64,000 bases of DNA, taken from NCBI GenBank assembly GCA_021399435.1, contig JAJTUP010000012.1, positions 248,001-312,000 of the forward strand, in the 5' to 3' direction. This DNA is from Diaporthe sp. PMI_573 (Eukaryota > Ascomycota > Sordariomycetes > Diaporthales > Diaporthaceae). This document shows, piece by piece, positions 47,584 through 58,472 of this stretch (its first letter is position 1; each line of letters begins with the position of its first letter). Below the pieces are notes generated by a model that saw nothing but the letters and a program-made list of their open reading frames with translations, had not been told where the DNA came from and did no database searches. A program made the translations under genes and the position numbers.

Positions 47584-48501
47584 TTAACGGCCCGGGCTGA
47601 GCGGCCTGTTGAAACCACCGACACGGTTCATGTACTGGCGGTACTCGGTCTTCTTCTCCTTCCTCACGCCGCCGAGGTTGTTGCCGACCACCTTCTTCCC
47701 CTTGGTCGTGCCGAACCCGCCGAAGCCCATCATCGCTGCCATGTCGTCTTCCATGCCGTCGTCCTCGACGTCGATCTCCTCTTCATCCTCGTCCATCGGC
47801 TCAGCATCTTCGTCGTCATCGTCTCTCTGCTCCTCGGTGCCCCGCCGCCGCTCGCGATCGTCATGGTAGGTCTCTTCCTCGTCGTCCCTCAGGCGGCCGT
47901 ACTCGCGCTCGCGGTCCTGACGCGACACCTTGAACGACACGGAGGAGCTCGTGTGGGACCTGTCACCGCCGCCTCTGCCTCGGTGAGGTAGGTCTGCCGT
48001 GGGAGGGCTGTCGCTGCGCCGGGGCGATGCGGACCTTCGGCGAGGATCTTGGAGAACGTTAGTACCTCTCTCTGACCAAGGTATCGTGCCACTGCTCCAC
48101 ATACCATCTCTGTGTCTAGGCGTTCCGTTGCGACTGTTTCTCGCACTACCCCTTCCGTCAGAGTCTCGCCCGCGCCGGGAATCGTGCGCGTCGCGTGGCG
48201 GGCGCCCGTCGCGAGGTGTTCGGTCGCGCGACCTTGAGCGGTCACGCCTGCTGTCCCTGTCCCTCCCAGGTCTCCCTCCATCTCTGTCCTTGTCCTTGCC
48301 CCTGTTTCTTTCTCTGGACCTGGATCGGTAGCGCCGTCTGTCGTCGCGGTCGTCGTCTCGGTCATCGCCGTGCCGTCTTCGGTCGCGGTCCTGGTTGCGA
48401 TCGTCTCTGTATCCTCCTCCTCCTCCTCTGCGGCCGGACTGATGGTCCCTTTCCCGTGGGGTGCGTCCGCCGCTGCGTCTAGAGGATCGGTCTTCCTGCA
48501 T
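47584..48501 (-). CDS. SNRNP27: U4/U6.U5 tri-snRNP 27 kDa protein (SNRNP27) homologue
   Basis: Two exons on the minus strand, 48501-48105 and 48047-47584, about 286 residues. The 57-nt intron has a GTATGT donor and a perfect TACTAAC branch site, although the frame also stays open through it. Splicing gives RHRD/DPRRRSASPRR and removes 19 residues. The N-terminal two thirds are an RS/RD/RE-rich tract typical of splicing factors. A Glu/Asp run follows. The C-terminus (MMGFGGFGTTKGKKV, then KTEYRQYMNRVGGFNRPL) is the conserved SNRNP27 domain. In animals this protein sits in the tri-snRNP and affects 5' splice-site choice; the same role is inferred here. The start is the ATG at 48501, since the frame upstream opens only with TTG. 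It is head to head with ELP5, 440 bp apart. Confidence 0.9.
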   Translation of the reverse strand: MQEDRSSRRSGGRTPRERDHQSGRRGGGGGYRDDRNQDRDRRRHGDDRDDDRDDRRRYRSRSRERNRGKDKDRDGGRPGRDRDSRRDRSRSRDRTPRDGRPPRDAHDSRRGRDSDGRGSARNSRNGTPRHRDGMWSSGTIPWSERGTNVLQDPRRRSASPRRSDSPPTADLPHRGRGGGDRSHTSSSVSFKVSRQDREREYGRLRDDEEETYHDDRERRRGTEEQRDDDDEDAEPMDEDEEEIDVEDDGMEDDMAAMMGFGGFGTTKGKKVVGNNLGGVRKEKKTEYRQYMNRVGGFNRPLSPGR

Positions 48502-48941
48502 GATGGAAGCTGTGAAACGTGGCACCAAGGGAGAAGAGATGGCGCGGTGCTGTATGCTCGGACGCGGTCTTCTAGAACTTCGGTTTCAGGCTTCAAGGCG
48601 CGTGGAGCTTAGACTGGGGCAGGCAGTTGCGGCTGAGATAAGGCTAAGATTGTAGATCAGCCGTAGGGCTGCAGCAGGGATTTTTCTAGCGGATGATCCA
48701 CTAAAAGCCCCTGCAAACGGCGTGCTGCCTTTCAGTACCCAACCTGGAAGTGCCACCAGACTTTAATTAGACTAATAAACGGTTCTCTTACATGCTGAGA
48801 AACTTGTCTACACAGTACTTGTACTACTTGCAGACCCACCTTGACTGTTCGTCATACTCGGACTTGAGTTCCAACAAGCAGATCATCCCGGCTCTCGAAA
48901 ACTTGAATCTGGGCGTTATATGACCCTGAGGAGAGCCCAAC
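48502..48941. promoter_or_regulatory. Short divergent promoter between SNRNP27 and ELP5
   Basis: 440 bp between two start codons on opposite strands, so both promoters must lie here. No motif is called with confidence. Confidence 0.5.
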
Positions 48942-50094
48942 ATGGCACCCTCAGCCCAAGCTCACAAGCGATCCCACAGCCTCTTGCTGCTACAGAAACT
49001 ACTCAACCTCAGAGACAATGCGAGTCCTCTGACACTGGTGCTTGACACATTGGAGCAGGGCTCTACTCCAGTGTTGCAAGAGTTCACAACACGAGCGAAG
49101 GTATGTTCATCAACAATTCTGTATTGTATCATGACCATTCACTTACAGTTGCACAGATATCTCACACCAAAGTCATATTTATATCATTTGCCACAATAAA
49201 AAAGCCTGCCAACGCAGACGTCCTCGTCAGGGCAACCGGCAAGCCGCTGCAAAAGCTACGCGCCGAGATCACCTCCCACTATCCCGCCCTGCCGCCTCCC
49301 ACGACCAGAAACGCCTCATCGGCTTCATCATCACAGAGTGAGAACACAACATGTTCCCTAGCAACTGAGCGTACCTTCCAGCTAACCCAAACCTCCCAGA
49401 AACACTCCTCATAATAGACACCCTAAACCCCCTATCAACAACACACCCACGGCACCTGACAGCCTTCCTATCAAGCCTGCTAACCCACCCCACAATCTCC
49501 CTCGTGGCGACCTACCACGCCGACGTGCCCCTGGCCCTCGCACCCTCCGCGCTGAGCGAGTACGAGCCCCACCCGCTGACGGTCCTGAACCACCTCGCCA
49601 CCGCGGTGCTGCGCGTCTCGAGCTTGCACCAGGCCGTGGAGAAGCGGCGCGCCGAGGACAGGAGCCTGCCGGAGCCGGCGTGGGGGCTCGCCGAGGGCCG
49701 TGAGGGCGTGCTGGTCGGCGTCAAGGGCCCCGCCGGCAGCAGTGGTGGCCGCGGTGTAGTGGTTGCGATGGAGCTGCGGAGGCGCAGCGGCCGCGCCGTC
49801 GTCGAGAGGTTCGTCCTTGAGCCCCAGGGCTCCGCGGCGGGTGCCCTGTCGCTGCTTTCGGATCACCCGCTATTTGCTGCGCCTCCGGGTGCGGACGATG
49901 ACCAGGGCGAGGCTGAGGACCTAGCCGAGACCACTTTCAACCTAGGTCTTACTGAGAAGCAGCGAAAGGACAGGGAGGGTATCGTGCTGCCTTACTTTGA
50001 CGCCCAGAAGGATGTTGGCGGTGGAGAGGGTGGGAGGATCTTGTACGAAATGGGACGGGAGGACGATTTCGACGATGAGGAGGACGAGATTTAG
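48942..50094 (+). CDS. ELP5: Elongator complex subunit Elp5 (Iki1)
   Basis: Predicted exons 48942-49100, 49157-49337 and 49400-50094, about 344 residues. The exons join as AK/ISHTKVIFISF and SSQ/KTLLIIDTLNPL, restoring a RecA-like core: an N-terminal helix region (HKRSHSLLLLQKLLNLRDNA), then the strands VIFISF and LLIIDTLNPLS, and SLVATYHADVPL. The C-terminus has the Elp5 feature TTFNLGLTEKQRKDREGIVL, followed by PYFDAQ, then an acidic end. Elp5 forms a hexameric ring with Elp4 and Elp6 that helps Elongator modify wobble uridines of tRNAs. ATP-binding residues are not expected to be conserved in Elp5. Splice sites are canonical and phases agree. Confidence 0.9.
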
Positions 50095-50628
50095 AAATCA
50101 TCTACACTGTAACGATTCCTGGGTCATGGAGCTTAAAAGCTTATGATACCGTTACTGCTGCTGGCACGACTCCGATTTGCTGAACCCATTTCTTCATGAC
50201 CTAATGGGCAGCTATCCCTGGCCAGCAATGAACATCTCGGTAATGGGATCCCAAAGTCCACGTTCAACGTTCCTCTTGGTCTGTTTTCACACCTCACATT
50301 CCTCAAAAGATCAGTCCTTATGATCGGACAATATCTGCCAAGCAGGAGCCGCAGGCTTGCTCCTCATTTTTCTTTCACACACTAAACACCCACAGACCGA
50401 GAGATTGATTCCCATCTCCAGGCCTGGTTCCTGGTGGTCCTCAATCGATGAAGTCGAGCCGTAGTAAGTCCTGTGCTGGCATAAATGGCCAATCTCTGTC
50501 CCAATCTCTGTTCCACTGCCAAAACCAAGCTCACACCGAACCGGCCTCGCATGTTCAATCTTCCTCCCCAAGCACTGCTAGAAAGGAGACAGTGTTCACA
50601 TCCATAGATCGCAGAAGGCACAGAGCTC
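50095..50628. other. Convergent intergenic region
   Basis: 534 bp between the stop codons of Elp5 and the Asx protein. No gene seen. Confidence 0.5.
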
Positions 50629-51833
50629 TCAGTCTGCAGCTGGGGCAGTGGTCGTCTTGGCCGGGTTTTCCTCCACGGTCTCATGTATGTTAGCAACAGA
50701 AACCTTCTGAAGGTCCTCCGGGACGCTTTTGGTAGATCCATCCGTACTCAAAGCCATCACAACGTCCTGGACATCTTCATCACTGTTGGCCTTGGTATCA
50801 CTCTCCACCACTCCAGATCCGTTGACCTTTTCCGGGTTGATAGCTTCGTTGTCACCAGTGGAAACTTGAATGGTTCTCGCCTGGGCGTCATTGGGGCTTT
50901 TCATGCCCTTGGCAAGCTGATCAGCAGATGATGAATGCTCCGCCTGGGGCTCATTCTCAACATCATTGTTGGGCTCTGCCGGAGGAGAAGATCGCAGATG
51001 TTCCGGCTTCATCTCGTCAGGGATTGTTGTCCTCCAGTCAACCTCGAGTTTCTGGATGTAATACTCGTCAAACTGCCCAGCCGCACGGGCTTCGTGAGCG
51101 GCCCAGGCGTCCTGAAGCCAGGCGGGGTCATGCATGCTCGCTTTGAGGTTTTTCACGTACTGCTCAGTGTCATGGCGAAAGTTGTCGTCATTTTGGAGTG
51201 ACATGACGTTGGGACGTGCCTCAGGTGTGTTGGGATTCAGGATATGCGTCGTATCCGGGAAAAGGTCAAGTAGCTCCTTCTTGTCCTCGTCGCTGAGGAC
51301 ATCCCACGCCTGAGGGTGTAGCAGTAGGGCCTAGTCTTGGATGTCAGAAATCTAGTACGTTCAGGTTCTTCCCATGGGGAACTGACCCTCAAGTTCTTGC
51401 CGACCAAAGGTGACTGCTTGCTCTGGGTGACGTATTCTGGCGTCCACTTCTTGGCACTCGTCTTTGGTCTCTTAGAGGCAGGTGCCGCAGATGAGGCTGG
51501 CTCCGCGAACGTGACCTGAGTACGTTTTGAGGGAACTCTGCGCCGGCTGCTCCGACGAGCAACTTGGATTTCCTCGAGGACCTCGTCATTTTCCTCCTTC
51601 TTGGTGGTGGGTTCGTCGTTGACAGGCTGCTTGTGAGACAGTGTCGAGTCTCCGTTTGACTCTGCCTGGCCATTGCTGGAGACATTGTCTTTGGACCCGC
51701 TCAGAGATCGAGTGCGGGGAGCCATGGTTGTTGCAAAATCTGCAATCTCTTCTTCTGTGAAGTCTGGAGGTTCTGAGAGGTCTGAACTTGACTGGCTGCC
51801 CGAGGGCAGGCCATATGTAGAGGTCGCTGCCAT
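50629..51833 (-). CDS. Asx homology (DEUBAD) domain protein
   Basis: Two exons, 51833-51387 and 51330-50629, about 382 residues. The 56-nt intron lies within the domain and its removal gives VGKNLR/ALLLHPQAWDVLS. The N-terminal half is low in complexity with basic clusters (ARRSSRRRVPSKRTQ), likely nuclear. The Asx domain spans about residues 125-235: YVTQSKQSPLVGKNLRALLL, then HPQAWDVLSDEDKKELLDLF, PDTTHILNP and FRHDTEQYVKNLKASMHDPA, ending near IQKLEVDWR. The C-terminal third is acidic and disordered. In animals this fold activates BAP1-type deubiquitinases on chromatin; in fungi its partner is not certain, so function is inferred. The ATG at 51833 is used; the frame upstream has only a TTG. 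It is divergent from SEC22. Confidence 0.85.
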
Positions 51834-52702
51834 TGCAAGTGAGCTGCCTGCAGGGCAGATTGGGACCTGCAAGACGATTGTTTGTTTGTCAGGCCGAAAG
51901 ATGGGACGGAATGAGTGATAAAGCAGTCAAGAGACCAAACAAATGGTGCTTGAAAGATGTATATCGCATGAATTTCTGATTTCCTATTCAGGCTTCAGTT
52001 GTGGAATGACATCTTACTGGACGGTGATGTGTATGAAGGAAGAGAATAACAACGACACAAAGTCACATGAAGCACGAACAAAGACAAAGACGGGGCGATC
52101 TCATGATTGCTCCTCTGAGCTCATGTTGAAAGATGTGACGGTCTGGCAACCTTGGGAGGAAGACTCGCTGGAAGGGAGTGGCCTCCTCATTTGTACCAGG
52201 GATTCCAGAGGAAGGACCACTGAGATGCGGTCATGGTTGAGAGCAAGGCTGGGGCAGGAGCTACCCCTGTTCCGGCCCACAGCTCAATGTCATCCTGGGG
52301 GACAATGTGCTGATTGGCGGCCTTGCAACTGCGATGTGCTTACCCCAGGCCTGGGCCTAGAACCCTGCCCATCAACTTCAATCCAATTTCAATCAAAACC
52401 ACTGGCGTCCAGTTTCAAAACTTGTCTGGTTCTCCAATCTCACAAGCCAATTACAGTCCTGTTGTCCATCACGACCTCCCGAGGACTTCCAAACAATTAT
52501 CAGCAATCGGTTGGTCCAGCATAATCAGGCAGAAAGGAAAGGTGGCGTCATCCCGTTGAGGACACGTTCGGAAGAGGCAAAAGGCACACCTCCATTTTCG
52601 GAAGACTGCAAGACGACGGCAGCCTTTTCCCACACATTCTGGGCACATCTTCCCAGACATTACAGATACACACACACGGCGACACACAGATCCTGAGACA
52701 AG
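51834..52702. promoter_or_regulatory. Divergent region between Asx-protein gene and SEC22
   Basis: 869 bp between opposite start codons, holding both promoters. A 193-codon ORF inside (51943-52524) has no recognisable features and lies across the expected control region. Confidence 0.5.
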
Positions 52703-53436
52703 ATGATCAGGTCAACGCAAATAGCACGGCTTGACGGCCTGTATCTATGCGCATCCGTAGACGACGAGGCAGTACGTGCTCCAGCTCCCTACTAACCCAC
52801 CCCCAACAACATCCCCACCATCACACAGGCGTATATGCTAACACCACATCCGCATAGACCGAGTCGTCCCTATCCGAGATCAAGTCACAAATAAAGCTCA
52901 TCCTCCGCCGGCTCAACCGCAACGCCGAGTCCCAGGCGACGATCGAATCAGGCGACCACACGATCAACTACCTGATCGCAAACGACGTGGTCTACTTCTG
53001 CATAACAGAGCGCTCCTACCCGCGCAAACTGGCCTTCACCTACCTGTCCGACCTGGCGACCGAGTTCTCCACCACATATCCGGCGGCGCAGCTGATGAGC
53101 CCGACCCTGCGGCCCTACGCCTACATGGAGTTCGACAGCTTCATCAACAAGACAAAGGGCACCTACAGCGACGCGCGCGCGACGCAGAACCTCGACAAGC
53201 TCAACGACGAGCTGCGCGACGTCACAAAGGTCATGCACAAGAACATCGAGGACCTGCTCTACCGCGGGGACAGCCTCGAGCGCATGGGCGAGATCAGCTC
53301 GCGCCTGCGCGACGACAGCAAGAAGTACCGCAGGGCCGCGGTCAAGATCAACTGGGACCTGCTGCTCAAGAAGTACGGGCCCATTGGCGGCCTGGGCTTT
53401 ATCATAATCGTGTTCCTGTGGTGGAGGTTCTTCTGA
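52703..53436 (+). CDS. SEC22: R-SNARE Sec22
   Basis: Two exons, 52703-52771 and 52858-53436, giving 215 residues; yeast Sec22 has 214. The 69-bp first exon is too short to stand out alone but encodes the start of the longin domain (MIRSTQIARLDGLYLCASVD). The longin domain covers about residues 1-125 and the SNARE motif about 130-190. Arg159 sits in the zero layer (EDLLYRGDSLERM), which makes this an R-SNARE. The C-terminal anchor is about residues 197-213 (PIGGLGFIIIVFLWW). Sec22 works in both directions between ER and Golgi; on the ER it pairs with Ufe1, Sec20 and Use1, which are held by the Dsl1 complex. The Dsl1/Zw10 gene is in the same window, 41 kb away, with no sign of a shared operon-like unit. 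Confidence 0.96.
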
Positions 53437-54078
53437 GGGGCCGGCCGATGGGCGGACTGAAAGAGGGGCAAATGGGTTTGTCACATATGGGTGGCAGAAT
53501 GCTGTTATTGGAGTTCCGGCGTTGGCTGCATAGCGGTAGGCTCGCTCAGTCTATGGAGGCAACGAGAGCGTAATATACATATCCACAATCAAAATAGGTT
53601 TTGTGCACGTCTCATGGGAGCGAGTGGGGTCGAGACCGAGTTGATGAGACCGTCACTGGATGGCTCTTGAACGGCTACGGTCTCTTTTCTGACCTGACAA
53701 AAGTATTAAACTATGATCAACAGAAGGTCGCATGAGACTTTGTACCTTCACGGCTGGCGTTGAGGTCTCGTGCAATTCAATATGCGTGTTGGAAAAAGAT
53801 GGGTATATTGAGCATTGAACATAGATATGAGCCCCTGCCTAGCCAGCGCCTCTCTCACTGCAGCTTGGCCGAGCACTGTTCACGTACATCACGTACGTGT
53901 CAAATTCAACGTGGCGCATGTCTTGGGTTTGAGCCATATTTCCTCAAGTGCCCCGAACGCCACGGCTCATCCCGATACCTAGTAACGCCGACCCAGCAAA
54001 ACCCCTGCTCGATAAGAAACGCCTTTCAAGTGATTGGTTTGCAGTGACACGGCCGATAGCCATGACCATCGCGCGCGC
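53437..54078. other. Convergent intergenic region
   Basis: 642 bp between the stop codons of SEC22 and the downstream gene. No gene seen. Confidence 0.5.
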
Positions 54079-55602
54079 CTACATGACCACGCAGTTCTTG
54101 GCCGAGGGCAGGCTCGGCATCGAAGTCGAGGTGTGGTACCACTCCAGATGCGCCTGGAACTCGTCCAGGCTCCCGAAGCCGCGCTCGTCCTGGGCGTACC
54201 TGGTCTCGTCCCCCTCGCCCTGCTCGAAGTAGTTGTAGTCATCGCAGTACGGGCACAATATCCTCGCCTGCCAGCCGCCGATCTCGGGCGCGAGGTGGTT
54301 CGCTATGGCGAGGGGCGCGAACACGACCCTCTTGTCCTCGCCGGTCGAGACGCTCTTGCCGCGGGCCTGCCAATTCGGCTGCTCGGTGACGCCCTTGGCG
54401 ATGGCGGACGGGTCCGGCTTCGTCGGCATGACCATCAGGTCGTTCCACACGATAAAGCCCTCGCAGAAATCACACTCGAACCCCACGTCCCGGTCGCCGA
54501 ACCGCTCGAAGTGCCCGACGGTGCTGCAGACGGGGACGAGCTCCTCCAGCGCCTGCGTTAGCTCGGCCTCCCGCTCCACGGCGTCCAGCTGCTCGCTGTA
54601 GTGCACCGAGGGCGCCTTCTGCTGGCCCCAGGAGCCCATCTCCACCGCCTCGCCGATGGAGGTGCCCATCACGGGGGTCCCCTGCTCCCAGCTCTGTATC
54701 CTTTTTGGTTTGTTGCCTTGCGCCTGTGCCACCTCGTCCCGCGTCGACTCGTACCTGGAAGTTCGCCGTCCCTGTTGCTGTTCGTACTGCTTCCGGCGGT
54801 CGTCGAGCCGTCGCTGCCGCCTGTAAATCTCAAACGCGCCAAGACATCGCTGGCCGGGCCCATCTGCTATGTCGGCCTGTTGTGATGCGAATATTCGGGC
54901 GGCAGCGCGACATTGCGCTCGATGGAGTTCTCGTCTCAGTCGCACGGTGTCGTTGACCCATAGAGGTTCGATAGGCCCACCCTGTCGCAGCCAGTCCTTG
55001 AAGACCTGGGCGTGGTTCGCGAATTCCGTGCGCAGTTCCCCGAGCTCGTCGAGCGACTCGACTGTGTGACGGACACGTCCAGTCAGCGATTTTGTGACCT
55101 TGCAAAGTCAGGGGTTACATGGCGGATTGATAGCCTGATGCATATCGGGATGTAGCACAGGACCGGGGGTTTCGCTCAATTGGAGACCCGACGGCAAGTT
55201 GCCGCATCCCGTCCACGGGCCCCGGCAGCATGGCCCCCATCTCGGTCCCCCTGTGGGATGGAAATAGAATCGAGGATGGAGATAAGAGAGAATGAGAAAG
55301 AGGTACATACTCCTGCGGTCGTTCTCGTAGTAGACGGAGCCCTTGAGCAAGGGCCCCATCTCCTGGAAGTCCTTCTTCGCCTCGTCCAGGGTGTGCTCGA
55401 TGGCGCGGACCTGCTCGAACTCGTCAGGGCCCCAGTGGGCCTTGTCGGCGAACATGAGGAGGCGGAGGGCATCGTTGATGGAGTTTGCGATGGCGGCCAG
55501 CAGGGCGCCGACGGACTCTGGGGTGGAGCCGTCGGCGGTGGTGTCATTGTCGGTGGCCTTGGATGAAGTTCCCCGTTGGCTGGGGTGGCCACTCCTGTTC
55601 AT
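54079..55602 (-). CDS. Conserved fungal protein with Cys-pair and C2H2-like C-terminus
   Basis: I do not recognise a named family. Best model: exons 55602-55311 and 55061-54079, about 424 residues. The 249-nt intron has a strong GTATGT donor and a CACACAG acceptor after a CTGAC branch site, and gives YYENDRR/IESLDELGELR. An alternative with a small middle exon at about 55250-55150 cannot be excluded, because a short open frame there also looks coding. The N-terminal half is helical. It is followed by a basic Gln-rich linker and a C-terminal part with CDFCEGFIVW and CPYCDDYNYF, then HLEWYH. The last Cys pair and two His could bind zinc. A hAT transposon lies 237 bp upstream of the start codon, so the native promoter has been split or moved. 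Confidence 0.7.
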
Positions 55603-55831
55603 CGTTTGGGCAGCGGCAACTCGAGCTCGTCGAACCTGCTCCAGCTGGTGGCGGGTCGGTGCTGGTGGCGACTGAGGCTGAGGGCGACAGCCGTCATATT
55701 AAAAGAGAGCGACAAGCAGCAAAGAGGGCCCTTGATGTAGTCTGGCTGGGCATATGGTGTACTAGCCGTGCAGATGCCCCATGCAGTGCGCAGCCGATGG
55801 ATGTCGTCAATGGGGAGGAGCCCTTGGAGCC

Positions 55832-55839
55832 CTCGCATG
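55832..55839. repeat. hAT target-site duplication, left copy
   Basis: CTCGCATG, identical to the right copy at 60635-60642. Eight bases is the length made by hAT transposases. Confidence 0.92.
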
Positions 55840-55859
55840 CAGGGTAGGGAATCAATCCA
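55840..55859. repeat. hAT left terminal inverted repeat
   Basis: CAGGGTAGGGAATCAATCCA, the exact reverse complement of 60615-60634. Confidence 0.95.
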
Positions 55860-56048
55860 TCCACGTCAATATCCGACTTTGTGGATGGAATTGACGGCTT
55901 ACTCAGCAAAGTGCTCGTGGATTGACTTCCACGAAGCCATCTGTGGATTGATGTCCATAATATTGAACCCGTGGAAGACCCCTGTCACATTAACTCGGAT
56001 TTCCTAATCGGGCAATTCGGGAACCCGTCGCCGAAACTTTCTATTGCC
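55840..56048. other. hAT left subterminal region with repeated motifs
   Basis: Contains GTGGATTGA at 55917-55925 and TGGATTGA at 55943-55950, plus related TCAATCC and GTGGATGG forms. CGTGGATTGACTTCCACG (55916-55933) is also a small palindrome. Matching motifs recur at the other end. Confidence 0.7.
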
Positions 56049-58403
56049 TTACTCCTGGCGCTCCTCCAAGCCAGCCCGTTCAACAGCCTCCTGTAACGCT
56101 GTATCGTCAAGCAGTATGCTATCGACATCTTCGATAATGCCTGCGCGTAACCAAGATCGCAGCGTTTGGATTAGTCCAATCGTCCCGGCGTCTAAGCGGT
56201 TTCGGAGGGGCGTGACCATCAACCCGGTGGCGGAGAACAGTCTCTCGCACTCCGAGCTCATGGCCGGCACTGTCATGACGTCAAGAGCCATTCGAGATAG
56301 CCTTGGATACTCAAACCTCTTGAGGACCCAATACTCAACTGGGTCTGCGACGTCCTTGTCGCTCCCAGACACACTGGCCTGCCAGCGGATATATTCATCC
56401 GCTTGAGCAGCGGACGGTTGGCTTTGACGGTATCGGTTGCGATACCGATCAAAGGAGGACAAAGTCGTCTTTCGCCTCTTCACAACCGGACCTTCAGGAG
56501 AGGTGACTGTGATCTGTAGGTCTCTGTATTCCGTATCCCAAAGACGTTGTACGATTTCCTTCGCTTCATCGACCCAACCTGGATGCTGTTGACCCCAAAC
56601 CTCGTCGAAATAGTCCCATCGTAGGCTAGGATGCAAGGCGGCGGCGGCGTAGTATGCTGGCGAGTCCCTCAAAGTATTGTAATATTTATCGAGCTTCTTC
56701 CAGCCAAGGTTGATATTGACACAGAATTGCTCCGGTTCAGGATGCCTCTCAATACGCGATTTTGCGTCCTCGAGCCTCCCAAGTAGAAATTCGAACGCCT
56801 CCAGCACATCAGTCATGGAACCAAAAGCTTCCCTAACTCCAGACGATCGACATCGCGACTGTCCGTCTCCCTGAAGTACTTGCACAACGACGTGGAAATC
56901 AGAGAGTATCTCATCAAATGTCCTCAGCACCGCCCAATCGCTCTCGTTGATGAAGCTCGACTCCTCGAGGCAGGGAGGAAGCTTCTGTCCACCCTCACCT
57001 TTCCGAGCGTCTCGGAATAGCCGCTTGGCTTTGGCGATGAATTCTTCGTAGACGGGCTGCAAGCGAAGCATTCGTTTTATCATGTAGTATTGGGACAACC
57101 ATCTAGTATCGTTGTCAAGGACAACGTCAACTGGCCGTTGCTTTCCACTTTCAGGCTCGCCAGAAGCTGCAAATGAGTCTCGTTGCAGTTGACGAAGCAA
57201 CTGAGTCAGTAAGTCGGCCCGATGGACCCAAACGACGAAGTTATGCGCTTTCCCGACAGGACCCTTCCGCATCCACTGGTCATGGGTTGCTCTCGCCAAA
57301 GGCTCCTCCTCGACGAGAGATTTCTCAAACGCATCAACATCCTTTCCAAAGAGAAGGGATTTAACAACAAGGTTAAGGATGTGTCCCATGCATCGAACTC
57401 GTCGTTGAACCGGGTCGAACTTCAGCTCTTCTGCAATCTCTGCCATTGCCGTTTCATTATTTGCTGCGTTGTCGAGAGTGAAGTAACCGACCTTGTCCTC
57501 GATGCCAAACGACCTAATGATCTCGAGGATCTCGGCGGCAATGTTCTCGCCAGTATGTCGTTCTACCAGCTCCGGAATGCCGAGCACAACTTTTTGGAGC
57601 TGATTCTCGTGGTCTCTGAAGACAGCCGTCGCGCCACATAACGCGTGACGATTCCTAGTCTTTGCGCCGTCAAAGGCAATGTGGATCTGACCCGACGACC
57701 TCTTCAAGACCTGCTGGACCGTGCCATGATATCGCTCGAATTGTTGAACCGCCAGTCTGTGCACAGTCTTCGCCGAAATGTGCGCACTCGTAACCTTGAC
57801 CGCCGGATTGAGGTATTCGAAAATCTGTTGCAATCGAGGGTGTTCAACCTGCTTGAACGATTGCTGGCTTTCGACTATCCAGTTGACAATGAGCTTCTGG
57901 AACTCTCCTCGATCGAAGCGTTTGATCAAGCTATTGGCCAGCGCTTGCTCCTTTGGATCGGAACGTTTGAGGCTCATGAAGTCCGAAATAGAAGCAAGAA
58001 CCCTCTTGCCTCCTTTCTTCTCTGATGGTGTTGATCGTCGTCCTGATGGATCCCAGTAGCCGTGAGCTTTCCAGAGGTGGAGTTCAGCGTTTTGGGTGCC
58101 TTTGGATTCGTATGACTGTGGCGTGGGGGTCTTCTGGCGCACACATGGCATACAGATCCATCGTCGGGATGTTTTGGATTGAATCTCGACCCCGTAGTTC
58201 CATACCCATGATAGGGTATCTTTGCTGCGCTCGGCCAACGTAAATCCCTTCCAGACGCGGAAGATTCTCCGCTCCTCATCACTTGTTGGTGCCCAAGTAG
58301 AAGGCTGGCGGAGTTCAGGGTCTGGATCTAGAGAACGCCGAGGGACCTCGGCATGCCCCTCGTTGTTGGTCGGTAGTTCAGGGTCAAGAGGTAAGTCCGC
58401 CAT
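56049..58403 (-). CDS. hAT-family transposase
   Basis: Intact single open frame of 784 codons. A BED-type zinc finger is near the N-terminus, with Cys84, Cys87, His109 and His114 (CMPC ... HLWKAH). The RNase-H-like catalytic core has Asp245 (HIAFDGAKTRN), Asp311 (FTLDNAANN) and Glu720 (SECERLFSATG). The C-terminal hAT dimerisation region begins near PVEYWVLKRFEYPRLSRMAL. The long insertion between the second Asp and the Glu is the usual helical hAT insert, including the CMGHILNLVVKSL and DNDTRWLSQYYMI motifs. All three catalytic residues are present, so the protein could be active. A nested pogo-like element begins 67 bp upstream of the ATG and probably cuts the gene off from its original promoter. 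There are no introns. Confidence 0.95.
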   Translation of the reverse strand: MADLPLDPELPTNNEGHAEVPRRSLDPDPELRQPSTWAPTSDEERRIFRVWKGFTLAERSKDTLSWVWNYGVEIQSKTSRRWICMPCVRQKTPTPQSYESKGTQNAELHLWKAHGYWDPSGRRSTPSEKKGGKRVLASISDFMSLKRSDPKEQALANSLIKRFDRGEFQKLIVNWIVESQQSFKQVEHPRLQQIFEYLNPAVKVTSAHISAKTVHRLAVQQFERYHGTVQQVLKRSSGQIHIAFDGAKTRNRHALCGATAVFRDHENQLQKVVLGIPELVERHTGENIAAEILEIIRSFGIEDKVGYFTLDNAANNETAMAEIAEELKFDPVQRRVRCMGHILNLVVKSLLFGKDVDAFEKSLVEEEPLARATHDQWMRKGPVGKAHNFVVWVHRADLLTQLLRQLQRDSFAASGEPESGKQRPVDVVLDNDTRWLSQYYMIKRMLRLQPVYEEFIAKAKRLFRDARKGEGGQKLPPCLEESSFINESDWAVLRTFDEILSDFHVVVQVLQGDGQSRCRSSGVREAFGSMTDVLEAFEFLLGRLEDAKSRIERHPEPEQFCVNINLGWKKLDKYYNTLRDSPAYYAAAALHPSLRWDYFDEVWGQQHPGWVDEAKEIVQRLWDTEYRDLQITVTSPEGPVVKRRKTTLSSFDRYRNRYRQSQPSAAQADEYIRWQASVSGSDKDVADPVEYWVLKRFEYPRLSRMALDVMTVPAMSSECERLFSATGLMVTPLRNRLDAGTIGLIQTLRSWLRAGIIEDVDSILLDDTALQEAVERAGLEERQE

Positions 58404-58472
58404 CTCGAAGTTGAAGGTTCACCGAGCGTATGAATCGAGTAAAGGAGGAGACATTCGGGTTCAGGCGTTATA

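Noticed and set aside
55150..55250. Small extra exon in the gene at 54079-55602
   Set aside because: A coding-like frame is present, but using it needs two weak donors; the single strong GTATGT-to-CACACAG splice is simpler.
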